From an uncultured Verrucomicrobiales bacterium (GTDB taxonomy: Bacteria > Verrucomicrobiota > Verrucomicrobiia > Verrucomicrobiales > Akkermansiaceae), in NCBI GenBank assembly GCA_937128235.1, contig CAKZMG010000286.1, positions 1 through 49,972 of the forward strand: 49,972 nucleotides of DNA, given 5' to 3'. Within the stretch, counting starts at the first letter, position 1. Each line of letters opens with the position of its first letter. Position numbers and translations under genes: made by a program. Below the pieces are notes generated by a model. That model did no database searches and had not been told where the DNA came from. It worked only from the letters and a program-made list of their open reading frames with translations. This document shows positions 42,243 to 49,972 of the stretch, piece after piece.

Positions 42243-43088
42243 TTACTTTTTCTGCCAGACTCTAACCCAATCCACTTCCATCCAAGCTGGGTAGTCCTTC
42301 GGGTTTGCCTTGCCTACCCAGTTGCCCTCTATCTGCATTGTCAGTAGAATGTACATAGGATCATCAAATGGCCACTGGTACTTACCTCTATAGGTTTGCT
42401 TGGGATAAGTGAGTGTTGGTTTACCGTTGACGAGAAAAATGATTTTATCCTTATCCCACTCCATTCCATAGGTGTTGAATTTGGTATGGTCTATCTTGGT
42501 GGGCAAATGGCTTTGAGGCTTATTTTTACCTCCTTGTTTGACGGTGTAGTAGGAGTGAACGGTCTGGTAAACTTGGTTTTCATAGTTCAGATGCTCCATG
42601 AGATCTATCTCTCCGATGTAAGGCCAGCCGCCTTTTTTTCTATTGGTGCCGAGCATCCAAAGCGCTGGCCATGCTCCTTTGGCACTTTTGAATTTGGCTC
42701 GGATTTGAATTTTTCCGTACTTGAATGAGAATTTATCTTTGGTGATGAGTCCAGCTGTGAGGTACGCCGCTTTGTCTTTAGATTTATCCTTATTCACCAC
42801 ACCCATGAGCTTTATCGTGCCATTAGATACTTTATAGAGGCTACCTTTTCTGCTCATATAGTTATTCCAGTCTGATCCTCCTCTGCGAGCTGGCTGCCAT
42901 TTGTCAGTGTCTATTTTTCCTTTGAAGTTGTTGAACTCTTCTCTCCATATGAGTTTCCAGTTACTTGTAGCTGAATTAGTTTTAGGAGCCTGAGCCGTTA
43001 CATTCTGCATGGGGCTCACTACCCAGAAAACTCCCCAGAGGAGATAGGCAATGAGGCTCATTGGTTTATTCTGTAATCTGGATTTCAT
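42243..43088 (-). CDS. Exported GH16 endo-beta-glucanase (laminarinase-type)
   Basis: 281 residues; signal peptide PMSLIAYLLWGVFWVVSP. The GH16 active-site strand reads GEIDLMEHL, with Glu160 as nucleophile, Asp162, and Glu165 as acid/base. The extra Met between Leu and Glu marks the beta-bulge type typical of laminarinases and lichenases. Other conserved parts: KLIWREEFNNFKG, GKIQIRAKFKSAKGAWPALWMLG and TYGMEWDKDKIIFLVNGKP. It should cleave beta-1,3-(1,4)-glucans such as laminarin outside the cell. That fits the sulfatases and the marine-polysaccharide habit inferred for the organism. Confidence 0.93.
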   Translation of the reverse strand: MKSRLQNKPMSLIAYLLWGVFWVVSPMQNVTAQAPKTNSATSNWKLIWREEFNNFKGKIDTDKWQPARRGGSDWNNYMSRKGSLYKVSNGTIKLMGVVNKDKSKDKAAYLTAGLITKDKFSFKYGKIQIRAKFKSAKGAWPALWMLGTNRKKGGWPYIGEIDLMEHLNYENQVYQTVHSYYTVKQGGKNKPQSHLPTKIDHTKFNTYGMEWDKDKIIFLVNGKPTLTYPKQTYRGKYQWPFDDPMYILLTMQIEGNWVGKANPKDYPAWMEVDWVRVWQKK

Positions 43089-43189
43089 ACTAAAGAGATA
43101 CTAGGTGAAGATGCGGTATTTTACAGGTTATATAATTATTTTCTTAAATTATAATGGCAACTTGTGACTTTTTCCGCTGAGATGAGATC

Positions 43190-43915
43190 GTGAAAGAACT
43201 ATGGGAACAAGCTTTACAGATTTATAACTTACCACTAACGGTGGGTTTAATCATTTTCTGTCTTTACTGGCTAGTAAGCAGCATCGGAATATTTGATTTC
43301 GATACTGATGTGGACGTGGATCTAGATATAGATGCAGAAGCAGACGTGGATCTCAATGGGGGTATTTTTAGCTCTATTTTAAATTTCGTAAATGCAGCGG
43401 ATGTTCCTCTTATGTTAGTGTTGACCTTACTCAATGTCAGCACCTGGGTGATCTCGATGATCAGCAATGAGTTCTGGAACCCAGATCATCATCTCGGAAT
43501 AGCCGCTGGTCTTTTTGTAGTAAATTTCATCATTAGTGTGATCATAACTAGATATATGACTAAACCACTGGCTCCTCTATTTCATGCTATCAAAAATGAT
43601 GTAGAAGCAGCAGAGCCGCTCATAGGGCAGTCTGGAAAAGTGAAAAGCCGTGTGCTAGATCATCACTATGGACAGGTGCAGGTGAAGCGTGAGAAGACAT
43701 CTCCTGCTCTACTAAACTGCAAACTGAGTGAAACGGATAAACCTCTGGTAAGAGGAGATGAAGTACTGGTGGTGCGATACGATAAAGAATCTAAAAGATA
43801 CGTGGTCCGCTCGCTTATCACGAAGGAGTCGAAATCTAAGACAATCTCTTCAGATTTACCAGATCAAGAATATGATGCAGACAATCAATCAACTACTTTA
43901 ATAACAACAGAATAA
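43190..43915 (+). CDS. yqiJ: YqiJ-type membrane protein with OB-fold
   Basis: 241 residues, GTG start. Three membrane helices (about 15-34, 73-91 and 102-122). Between the first two is an acidic DVDVDLDIDAEADVDL stretch, probably metal-binding or outside-facing. The C-terminal OB-fold (about 143-215; IGQSGKVKSRVLDHHYGQVQV, GDEVLVVRYD) matches the NfeD-like domain of YqiJ/DUF1449 proteins, the usual partner of flotillin YqiK. The flotillin gene starts 4 bases downstream. A TATAAT lies at 43150 without a good -35. NfeD-type proteins anchor and regulate SPFH complexes. Confidence 0.85.
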   Translation: MKELWEQALQIYNLPLTVGLIIFCLYWLVSSIGIFDFDTDVDVDLDIDAEADVDLNGGIFSSILNFVNAADVPLMLVLTLLNVSTWVISMISNEFWNPDHHLGIAAGLFVVNFIISVIITRYMTKPLAPLFHAIKNDVEAAEPLIGQSGKVKSRVLDHHYGQVQVKREKTSPALLNCKLSETDKPLVRGDEVLVVRYDKESKRYVVRSLITKESKSKTISSDLPDQEYDADNQSTTLITTE

Positions 43916-43919
43916 AATT

Positions 43920-45992
43920 ATGAAATACGAAATACAAAACCAAGTCATATTAGCTGACTGGACAAATACACTACTGGTGGGAGGAGTGATCGCAGGATCT
44001 GTCATTCTACTCGTGATCTTTATCGCTCTGACATTTTACAGAAAGATAGAAAAAGGAACAGCCTTGGTCCGAACCGGGGTGGGGGGGACTAAAGTTTATT
44101 TTAATGGTGGACCTGTCATTCCAATACTTCATCGCTCAGACCTCATGGACATCTCGCTCAAGCGTGTGGAAATCGACAGAACCGGCAAAAACGGGCTTAT
44201 CTGTAAGGACAATATGCGAGCAGATATCAAGGTTGCGTTCTTCGTGCGCGTGAATAATGCGGATGAGGATGTACTCCAGGTTGCGGGTGCTATCGGTTGT
44301 GACCGCGCTTCGTCTGAGGCAGAAATCCGTAATCTCTTTGATGCTAAATTCTCAGAAGCGCTGAAGACAGTGGGTAAGCAGTTTGACTTTATTCAGCTCT
44401 ACGAACAGCGTGATCAGTTCCGTGATGAGATTCTAAAAGTCATCGGAACCGACCTCAATGGCTTCGTCCTCGATGACGCGGCGATTGACTACCTGGAGCA
44501 GACTCCACTCGAAATGATGGACCCTGATAACATTCTCGATGCAGAGGGTATTAAGAAAATTCACAATCTAACAGCTGAACAAGCAAAGCTCTCTAACAAT
44601 ATTCAGAGAGACAAGCAGAAGGTCATCAAACAACAGGATGTGGAAGCTCGTGAGGCAATCTTAGAGCTAGAACGTCAGCTCGCAGAAACTGAGTCTAAAC
44701 AGGCTCGTGAAGTAGAAATAGTCCAGCTCCGCGAACAGGCTGAAACAGACAAAGTCCGCGAGGAAGAGCACCAAAAAGCAGAGCGTGCGCGTATCACCGC
44801 TGAAGAAGAAATTGAAATAGCAGAAGAGAATAAGCAGCGTCAGGTTCTCGTAGCACTTCGTAATAAAGAGCGCACGGATGCGGTGGAGATCGAGCGTGTG
44901 GAGCGTGAGAGAATGCTGGAGGAGATTGAGCGTGAGCGTGTGACTGAACTCAAGGCGATCGAGAAAGAAAAGGCGATCGAAGTTGAAAAGAAGAATATTC
45001 AAGAAGTGATCAAAGACCGTGTGGCGCTGGAGAAAACAGTGGTCATCGAGCAAGAGAAGATCAAGGACACCGAGGCATTTGCAGGTGCGGATCGTCACAA
45101 GCAAGTCACCGTCACTACGGCTGAGGCTGAAGCGGCAGAAATTCTCATCCGTCAGGTGAAAGAAGCAGAAGCTCACAAGGAGTCTGCACAGCTCAAGGCA
45201 GATGAAGATGCTTATAAAGTAGAGAAAGCAGCAGAAGCTAGCAAGGCAGCGAGTGAGAAAGCCGCGGAAGAACGCATCATCATGGCAGAAGCAAATCTAA
45301 CCGCCTCTGAGAAAGATGCAGAAGGCAAGAAGATGATCGCGGAAGCAGTAGCTAAAGAAACCGCAGCTGAAGGACTCGGTGAAGTAGAGGTGAAACTCGC
45401 AGATGCAGAAGCGACTAAAGAACAAGGCTCAGCAGAAGCAGCTGTCCAGGCGCTCAAGTTCGAGGCAGAAGCTACGGGCATAGAGCAGAAGGCAGCAGCC
45501 ATGAAGCTCTTCGAGGAAGCAGGTCAGGAGCACGAGGAATTCAAACTCGAACTCGAAAAGGAAAAAGTCATCGAGCTCGCAGAGATCGATGTCCAACGCC
45601 AAGTTGCAGAACAGCAAGCTGTGGTCATCGGAGAAGCGCTTAAGCACTCTAAAATCGACATCGTCGGTGGTGAGACTGAGTTCTTCGACCGCATCACCAA
45701 CAGCATCATCAAAGGTAAGTCAGCGGATCGCTTAGTAGATAACTCTCATGTTCTAACAGACGTGAAAGACACCTTCTTCAACGGCAACCCAGACTACTTC
45801 AAAGGCAAGCTCAAGGAGTGGATCACTCAGTTCGGAGCCAACTCAGAAGACCTCAAGAACCTCAGCGTATCCGCAGCCCTCACCCAGCTTTTACCAATGG
45901 CAAAGGGCGATGCCAAAACGCAGATTAACAATCTGTTAGGTGCGGCAGAACGCTTCGGTTTCGGTGACAAACCGGCGAAGGACTTTTTGTAG
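43920..45992 (+). CDS. yqiK: Flotillin/SPFH-domain protein (YqiK type)
   Basis: 690 residues. N-terminal membrane helix (TLLVGGVIAGSVILLVIFIALTFY, ~17-40), then the SPFH/Band-7 domain (TALVRTGVGGTKVYFNGG to ~210; ISLKRVEIDRTGKNGLICKDNMRADIKVAFFVRV). A very long Glu/Ala/Lys-rich coiled coil (about 215-600) follows, with EAEAAEI repeats like those of eukaryotic flotillins, and a ~90-residue C-terminal region (NNSHVLTDV, LLPMAKGDAKTQINNLL). It should form large oligomeric rafts or cages in the membrane. In the usual order the AAA ATPase gene follows directly; here 843 bases and a GxxExxY gene intervene. Confidence 0.93.
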   Translation: MKYEIQNQVILADWTNTLLVGGVIAGSVILLVIFIALTFYRKIEKGTALVRTGVGGTKVYFNGGPVIPILHRSDLMDISLKRVEIDRTGKNGLICKDNMRADIKVAFFVRVNNADEDVLQVAGAIGCDRASSEAEIRNLFDAKFSEALKTVGKQFDFIQLYEQRDQFRDEILKVIGTDLNGFVLDDAAIDYLEQTPLEMMDPDNILDAEGIKKIHNLTAEQAKLSNNIQRDKQKVIKQQDVEAREAILELERQLAETESKQAREVEIVQLREQAETDKVREEEHQKAERARITAEEEIEIAEENKQRQVLVALRNKERTDAVEIERVERERMLEEIERERVTELKAIEKEKAIEVEKKNIQEVIKDRVALEKTVVIEQEKIKDTEAFAGADRHKQVTVTTAEAEAAEILIRQVKEAEAHKESAQLKADEDAYKVEKAAEASKAASEKAAEERIIMAEANLTASEKDAEGKKMIAEAVAKETAAEGLGEVEVKLADAEATKEQGSAEAAVQALKFEAEATGIEQKAAAMKLFEEAGQEHEEFKLELEKEKVIELAEIDVQRQVAEQQAVVIGEALKHSKIDIVGGETEFFDRITNSIIKGKSADRLVDNSHVLTDVKDTFFNGNPDYFKGKLKEWITQFGANSEDLKNLSVSAALTQLLPMAKGDAKTQINNLLGAAERFGFGDKPAKDFL

Positions 45993-46011
45993 CCAATGAA
46001 TAATCTTATTG

Positions 46012-46051
46012 TGCTGGGTGGATGATGAAGCCCAGCATGATGGATTTTTTT
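46012..46051 (+). terminator. Terminator-like hairpin after flotillin
   Basis: TGCTGGG (46012-46018) pairs with CCCAGCA (46031-46037) around a 12-base loop, and seven T's follow (46045-46051) after a 7-base gap. The gap weakens it. If it works it would reduce read-through from flotillin to the AAA gene. Confidence 0.45.
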
Positions 46052-46119
46052 GACCACGGAAAGCACGGAAAGCACGGAACCGGCATGATGAAATGGAACC
46101 AGGACGATGAAGCTTTTTT

Positions 46120-46636
46120 ACCACGAATCTACACTAATGTTCACGAATTGGTGCACGATGAAGCATAGGTAGACTTGAATTATGAAAATTATTTACAAAG
46201 AAGAATCATACAAAATTGTTGGAGCTTGTTTTGAAGTTTATAATGAATTTGGGAACGGGTTTGATGAGCCTATTTATCATGAATCCTTGATGAAAGAATT
46301 TAAATTTCAATCGCTACCAGTAGTTTCTGAGCCTCAAGTAAATGTGTTCTATAAAGGTGAATTATTATCCAAGTATTTCAAGCCCGATATGGTAGCTTAC
46401 GATAAAATCATTATCGAACTAAAAGCCGTCAAAGCCTTGAATGATTTTCATAGACAACAAGTTCTCAATTACCTCAAAGCCACAGGTTATAAACTAGGTA
46501 TCCTAGTAAATTTCGGAGCTGAACTCAAACTAGAATACGAAAGGATAGTTCTCTAATAAAATAGCCAATAACAAAAACACTCAACTCAAGCACCCAACCC
46601 CAGAAACATTCGTGAAGATTCGTGCCGATTCGTGGT
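46120..46636. mobile_element. GxxExxY cassette bounded by 29-bp imperfect inverted repeats
   Basis: Left arm 46120-46148 begins ACCACGAATC; right arm 46608-46636 ends GATTCGTGGT. They match inverted at 25 of 29 bases. The arms are built from ACGAAT/ATTCGT units. Left of it lie tandem AGCACGGAA units (46052-46080) and three GATGAAGC copies (46024, 46105, 46157). The cassette holds a single gene and no transposase. Such CACGAAT arrays beside GxxExxY genes are, to my knowledge, common in planctomycetes and verrucomicrobia. Confidence 0.6.
46182..46556 (+). CDS. GxxExxY-family protein (PDDEXK-like)
   Basis: 124 residues, the family's usual length. The name-giving motif is GFDEPIY, after GACFEVYNEFGNG. 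In the second half, KPDMVAYDKIIIELKAVK shows the PD-x(n)-E-x-K pattern of the PDDEXK_3 nuclease-like fold, and RQQVLNYLKATGYKLGILVNFG is the conserved family end. Biological role is unknown. It sits between flotillin and the AAA gene, in the same direction, with its own flanking inverted repeats, so it is probably an insertion and not a member of the operon. Codon use looks more AT-rich than in its neighbours. Confidence 0.92.
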   Translation: MKIIYKEESYKIVGACFEVYNEFGNGFDEPIYHESLMKEFKFQSLPVVSEPQVNVFYKGELLSKYFKPDMVAYDKIIIELKAVKALNDFHRQQVLNYLKATGYKLGILVNFGAELKLEYERIVL

Positions 46637-46773
46637 AAGCGCCGCAGGCAACAACTCAAGCATACAACCCAAGCAACCTAATTAAACAGCAAAGCACCAA
46701 GCACACAACCCAAGAAACATTCGTGAAGATTCGTGGTAAGCGCCGCAGGCAACAACTCAAGCATACAACCCAA
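46602..46773. repeat. Direct repeats (about 61-71 bp) right of the cassette
   Basis: Copy 1 (46602-46672) and copy 2 (46713-46773) are identical except that copy 1 has 10 extra bases (a third CGTG unit). They begin AGAAACATTCGTGAAGATTC and end CATACAACCCAA. A third partial copy begins AAACATCCGTGG near 46782, and AACTCAAG precedes copy 1 at 46583. The 279-base gap 46557-46835 consists almost wholly of these. Confidence 0.85.
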
Positions 46774-46835
46774 TCACCCAAAAAACATCCGTGGTTAAGT
46801 CCGCACCCTCCATAAAATTTCCGCAGTAAAAAACA

Positions 46836-49800
46836 ATGTCAGAAGAAAATAACAATCAGCAACTCGAAGGAGGCGCTTATGAGGTCATCCAGGCTCGGAT
46901 GCAGAAGCAGGCTCTGGATCTCCGTGGTCGCCTAGATACTCTCAATAGTGAGCGCAAGGACATCTTCGGTGCCGTAGAAGCGGCACTCGTTTCCACCGAG
47001 CGCGTCACCACTGAGCACAACTGTGTCCCGCGCGATCTCATTTCCATCGGGAACAACCGCTTCATCTTCGGCTACAATATTCAGTTCGGTCTCAAGACCA
47101 CCACTGACATCAAAGACGTGTTCGCCGCCTACGAATACGATCCCGTTTCACACACCTTCAGCCAGATTTCCATAGACTCCGTGCTATCAGATCCCGCCTT
47201 CACAGAAGACTTCGCCTACCTCTATAAATACTACCGCGAGACGGTCTTTGTGAAGATGATGGTCATCGGTCCTTACCTCTACATGGCATTAAAAATCGGT
47301 AAGGATTTCACCGACATCAAGACCTTTAAATGGTTGCTCAACGGTGACGGAACTCTCACCTACGAGGGCAACCGTTTCGACCATGAATACACATTCCCAC
47401 GTCAGCATGAGTTCGACTGGAAACGCTGTAATCGTGACATGCACCGCAGCGGTGAGCATCCACATATTTCTATCGATGACCGCGTTTTCGTGGAGACCAT
47501 CGGAGGCGATCTTACGATTAAAATAGAAGACAACACCGCTGACGGAGCTGGGGTTTATTCCGAAGCAGTAGAAGACCAGGACCAGACACTCGATGACTCT
47601 GAGATCTATTACGCCATCGTAGGTCCGCTCATCTTGCTAAAAATTCTGCCTTATCGTGAGGAAAATTATCGCTACTTTGTTTACAACGAAAAAAATCACA
47701 GCGTCGAGCGGATCGACTCCATCGGTCATTCTTGCGTTCTGCTTCCAGAGGATCACGGCATCATTTTTGCCAATGGATACTACCTTCTCAGCGGCGAGCT
47801 GAAGACCTTTGATCACGGTCTAACAGACATGCGTTTCGAGCGCAGAGTCAGCTCCGCAAATGGTGAAGACACGCTCTTCGCGTTCTACAATCGCGTCAGT
47901 GGCGACTACGCACTGCTCAGCTACAATCTCATCGAACAAGAGGTCTCCACCCCAGTTCTCTGTAATGGTTACTCCATTTTTGACAATGGCGAGCTCATCT
48001 ATTTCAAGACGGAAGATGAAGCTCAGAAACATCACACTTTACAAATTTGGCAGACGCCCATCCTCAGCCAAGAAGCGGTGGCAGCGCAACAGAAAGATGA
48101 GACATCCTATCTCTATAAAATCGGCAACGCAGAGATCGTAGCCGCCATGGCGGAGTGCCGGGAAATCTTAACACTACTCGCAAAAGATGACAACTACGGT
48201 GGACTCTACATCGACCTCGTAAAGAAAACCGCAGACATCCTCGATGGCTACTTCTGGATCAACCGTGAGGAAACCAAACACCTCGGTGAACCACTCAAGC
48301 TCATCAACCAAGCGGCAAACTCCGCGATCGAAGAATTTGATAAAGTCAAACGTCTCCGCAGCGCAGCTAAGGACAGACTAAAAGACATCACCGAGCGATC
48401 AGAACGCATCCTCCGCGATGCCGAGCATAGCCCGCCGGATGACATCGTTGGCTTTGTAAAACAACTCTCAGAACTCCGCACTATCCGTGGAGAAATCATC
48501 GGTCTCCGCGAACTCCGCTACATGGACATAGAGGCGACTGAGACACTGGAACAGCGCGTCATCGATGCCACAGCGAGCGTCTCAGACAAGACCGTAGCAT
48601 TTCTGTTAGAGCCTGCCGCGCTTGACCCCTATAAAAATAAAGTCAACGAGCACAAGAAAACTCTCACCAAACTCACGAAGGTCACCGAGGTCGATGAACT
48701 AGGCGAGCAACTCACGGAAGCTGGGCTAGAGTTAGAAATGCTCATCGATGTGGTTTCCAATCTCAAGATAGAAGACTCCACTCAGACGACCGCGATCATC
48801 GACTCCATCTCCTCTATTTATTCCATTTTAAATGGCGTCAAAGTAGAGCTGAAAAATAAGCGTAGAGACCTCTCTAAGACGGAAGGTGTGGCACAGTTTG
48901 GCTCACAGATGAAGCTTCTCAGCCAAGCCGTAGTGAGCTACCTAGACCTCTGCGACACACCAGAAAAGACCGAAGGCTACCTCACCAAAGTCATGGTGCA
49001 GATAGAGGAACTTGAAGGTAAGTTTTCTGAGTTCGATGACTACGTGGAAGAACTCACCGCCAAGCGCGAGGAAGTTTATAATGCATTCGAGAGCCGCAAG
49101 CAGCAGCTGTTAGAGAGAAAAAGTAAGCGAGCAAACACCCTCATCAAATCTGCCGAGCGCATCCTCAGCGGGATCAAAAACCGTGTGGCTGGCTTCAAAG
49201 AAATCAACGAGATCAATGGATACTTCGCTGGCGATCTCATGATAGAGAAAGTCCGCGACATCATCGACCAGCTCACCGAGCTAGGCGATAGCGTCAAGGC
49301 AGACGACATCCAGACCCGACTCAAGACCACACGCGAAGATGCTGTTAGACAGCTCAAGGATAGAAATGAACTCTTTGTGGATGGCAAAAACATCATCCAG
49401 TTCGGCAAGCATAAATTCAACGTCAACACCCAAGAGCTCCAGCTCACCGTCGTCCCACAAGATGATGAGATGTGCTTCCACCTCAGCGGCACAGACTTCT
49501 TCGAGCCGATCAAAGACGAAAACTTCCTAGCGACCCGCGCAGTCTGGGACCAAGAAGTAATTTCTGAGAATAAACAAGTTTACCGTGCAGAATGGCTAGT
49601 CTATCAGATGCTCCAATGTGCCAGAGACTTCCAGTCTCTGACCTCTCCATCTGATCTACTTGAAGAAGTCCAGAAATTCTCACAGCCACTGTACGCAGAA
49701 GCCTACACGAAAGGCGTGCATGATGAAGATGCTGCCAAACTGTTAGAAGCCATATTACCCATCCACCAAGAAATAGGATTGCTCCGCTATGATCCACGTG

Positions 49801-49972
49801 ACCGCGCACTCGCTATCCTCTTCTGGTATTCATGGCAATCCGCCGAGCGTGACACCCTAGCAATCAAGATCGCATCCCACGGAAAGCTATCTCAAATTTC
49901 TGATCACCAATCTCAAATTTCCCACCCCTACATAGCTCAGCTACAATCAGCACTAGACATTTGGCTTGCTGA
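46836..49972 (+). CDS. Large coiled-coil AAA-type ATPase of the flotillin operon (DUF3686 type; C-terminus beyond right edge)
   Basis: 1045 residues are visible and the frame is still open at 49972; it is not interrupted by any stop. An N-terminal coiled segment (ALDLRGRLDTLNSERKDIFG) is followed by a large beta-rich region (about 40-400; SIGNNRFIFGYNIQFG, GPYLYMALKIGKDF, YRYFVYNEKNHSVERIDSIG), then long helical coils (about 440-830; KRLRSAAKDRLKDITERSER and so on). This matches the giant 'DNA repair ATPase' family of ~1600-1700 residues that occurs beside YqiJ/YqiK. Its AAA domain lies near the C-terminus and is not seen here. Function is thought to be membrane remodelling with flotillin (inference). 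ATG at 46836. Confidence 0.85.
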   Translation, partial: MSEENNNQQLEGGAYEVIQARMQKQALDLRGRLDTLNSERKDIFGAVEAALVSTERVTTEHNCVPRDLISIGNNRFIFGYNIQFGLKTTTDIKDVFAAYEYDPVSHTFSQISIDSVLSDPAFTEDFAYLYKYYRETVFVKMMVIGPYLYMALKIGKDFTDIKTFKWLLNGDGTLTYEGNRFDHEYTFPRQHEFDWKRCNRDMHRSGEHPHISIDDRVFVETIGGDLTIKIEDNTADGAGVYSEAVEDQDQTLDDSEIYYAIVGPLILLKILPYREENYRYFVYNEKNHSVERIDSIGHSCVLLPEDHGIIFANGYYLLSGELKTFDHGLTDMRFERRVSSANGEDTLFAFYNRVSGDYALLSYNLIEQEVSTPVLCNGYSIFDNGELIYFKTEDEAQKHHTLQIWQTPILSQEAVAAQQKDETSYLYKIGNAEIVAAMAECREILTLLAKDDNYGGLYIDLVKKTADILDGYFWINREETKHLGEPLKLINQAANSAIEEFDKVKRLRSAAKDRLKDITERSERILRDAEHSPPDDIVGFVKQLSELRTIRGEIIGLRELRYMDIEATETLEQRVIDATASVSDKTVAFLLEPAALDPYKNKVNEHKKTLTKLTKVTEVDELGEQLTEAGLELEMLIDVVSNLKIEDSTQTTAIIDSISSIYSILNGVKVELKNKRRDLSKTEGVAQFGSQMKLLSQAVVSYLDLCDTPEKTEGYLTKVMVQIEELEGKFSEFDDYVEELTAKREEVYNAFESRKQQLLERKSKRANTLIKSAERILSGIKNRVAGFKEINEINGYFAGDLMIEKVRDIIDQLTELGDSVKADDIQTRLKTTREDAVRQLKDRNELFVDGKNIIQFGKHKFNVNTQELQLTVVPQDDEMCFHLSGTDFFEPIKDENFLATRAVWDQEVISENKQVYRAEWLVYQMLQCARDFQSLTSPSDLLEEVQKFSQPLYAEAYTKGVHDEDAAKLLEAILPIHQEIGLLRYDPRDRALAILFWYSWQSAERDTLAIKIASHGKLSQISDHQSQISHPYIAQLQSALDIWLA

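Noticed and set aside
44667-45176. Minus-strand ORF of 169 codons inside the flotillin gene
   Set aside because: Mirror of the Glu/Lys/Ala coiled coil, rich in Leu, Phe and Ser with no domain.
46182-46556. GxxExxY gene as the missing transposase of its flanking repeats
   Set aside because: No transposase fold or DDE/tyrosine signature is visible; only a PDDEXK-like core. Kept as a hypothesis in findings, not called as a transposase.
46120-46800. CRISPR array
   Set aside because: The repeats are few, unequal, and part of inverted arms with no spacers of constant length and no cas genes.
1-49972. tRNA, rRNA or tmRNA genes
   Set aside because: No stretch with a T-loop GTTCGA-type core and matching acceptor arms was found by eye.

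Overview
The window reads as a chromosomal segment of a Verrucomicrobiota bacterium, probably a marine Verrucomicrobiae of the Akkermansiaceae/Rubritaleaceae kind. This is inferred from gene content and not from a marker search: an ECF sigma factor paired with a Hanks-type kinase, a housekeeping sigma factor with a long Lys/Ala-rich N-terminus, two secreted type I sulfatases, a secreted GH16 glucanase, a large PQQ-type sugar dehydrogenase with PKD and haem-c modules, and many secreted or anchored proteins of unknown function. I saw no tRNA, rRNA, CRISPR array, prophage or intact transposase gene.

Layout. 1-1550: an ECF sigma/Ser-Thr kinase operon (minus strand, running off the left edge). 1612-2916: two paralogous secreted proteins. 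2997-6248: a tight operon of a TetR-type regulator, an ABC1/UbiB kinase and CinA, convergent with a Tat-exported 5'-nucleotidase-type phosphatase (6235-7794). 7822-9607: a divergent region with a 31-codon ORF and an ABC-F ATPase. 9624-12458: the PQQ/PKD/haem protein. 12714-14717: rpoD with a clear terminator. 14793-18528: a GT4 glycosyltransferase, a small protein and a fused glycoside-hydrolase/GT2 enzyme. 18580-23457: a membrane-anchored cysteine-peptidase-like protein and two sulfatases with a rhomboid protease between them. 23662-26260: an ATPase with a nuclease-like C-terminus and a conspicuous four-site inverted control region, then an SGNH hydrolase. 26333-39212: mostly single housekeeping genes (CNNM/CBS transporter, TPR protein, gatB, Uma2, M23 peptidase, SNase, hisF, aroE-gltX, a dicarboxylate symporter). 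39213-41439: a repeat-rich, recently rearranged patch with two Wzz-like paralogues, one of them frameshifted. 41460-43088: secreted EEP-family enzyme and GH16. 43190-49972: a YqiJ-flotillin-giant AAA ATPase membrane-stress operon, interrupted by a GxxExxY gene that lies between inverted repeats.

The most noteworthy signals are these. (1) A module consisting of the 5' end of the phosphatase gene, a divergent promoter and the start of a Wzz-like gene is present in three differently decayed copies (about 7740-7995, 39533-40432 and 40444-41439). (2) A GxxExxY cassette with 29-bp imperfect terminal inverted repeats sits inside the flotillin-AAA operon. (3) A perfect A-AAA-AAA slippery heptamer directly before a stop codon would restore the full-length Wzz-like protein by a -1 shift. 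(4) Four copies of a 15-bp site form two equal hairpins upstream of the ATPase. (5) Two short DNA words, CTGTTAGA and GGTAAGTTTT, are strongly over-represented on both strands and in several reading frames. (6) Several promoters end so close to the start codon that leaderless mRNAs are likely.

All calls come from reading the sequence and from family knowledge. No database search was run, and word counts were made by eye.
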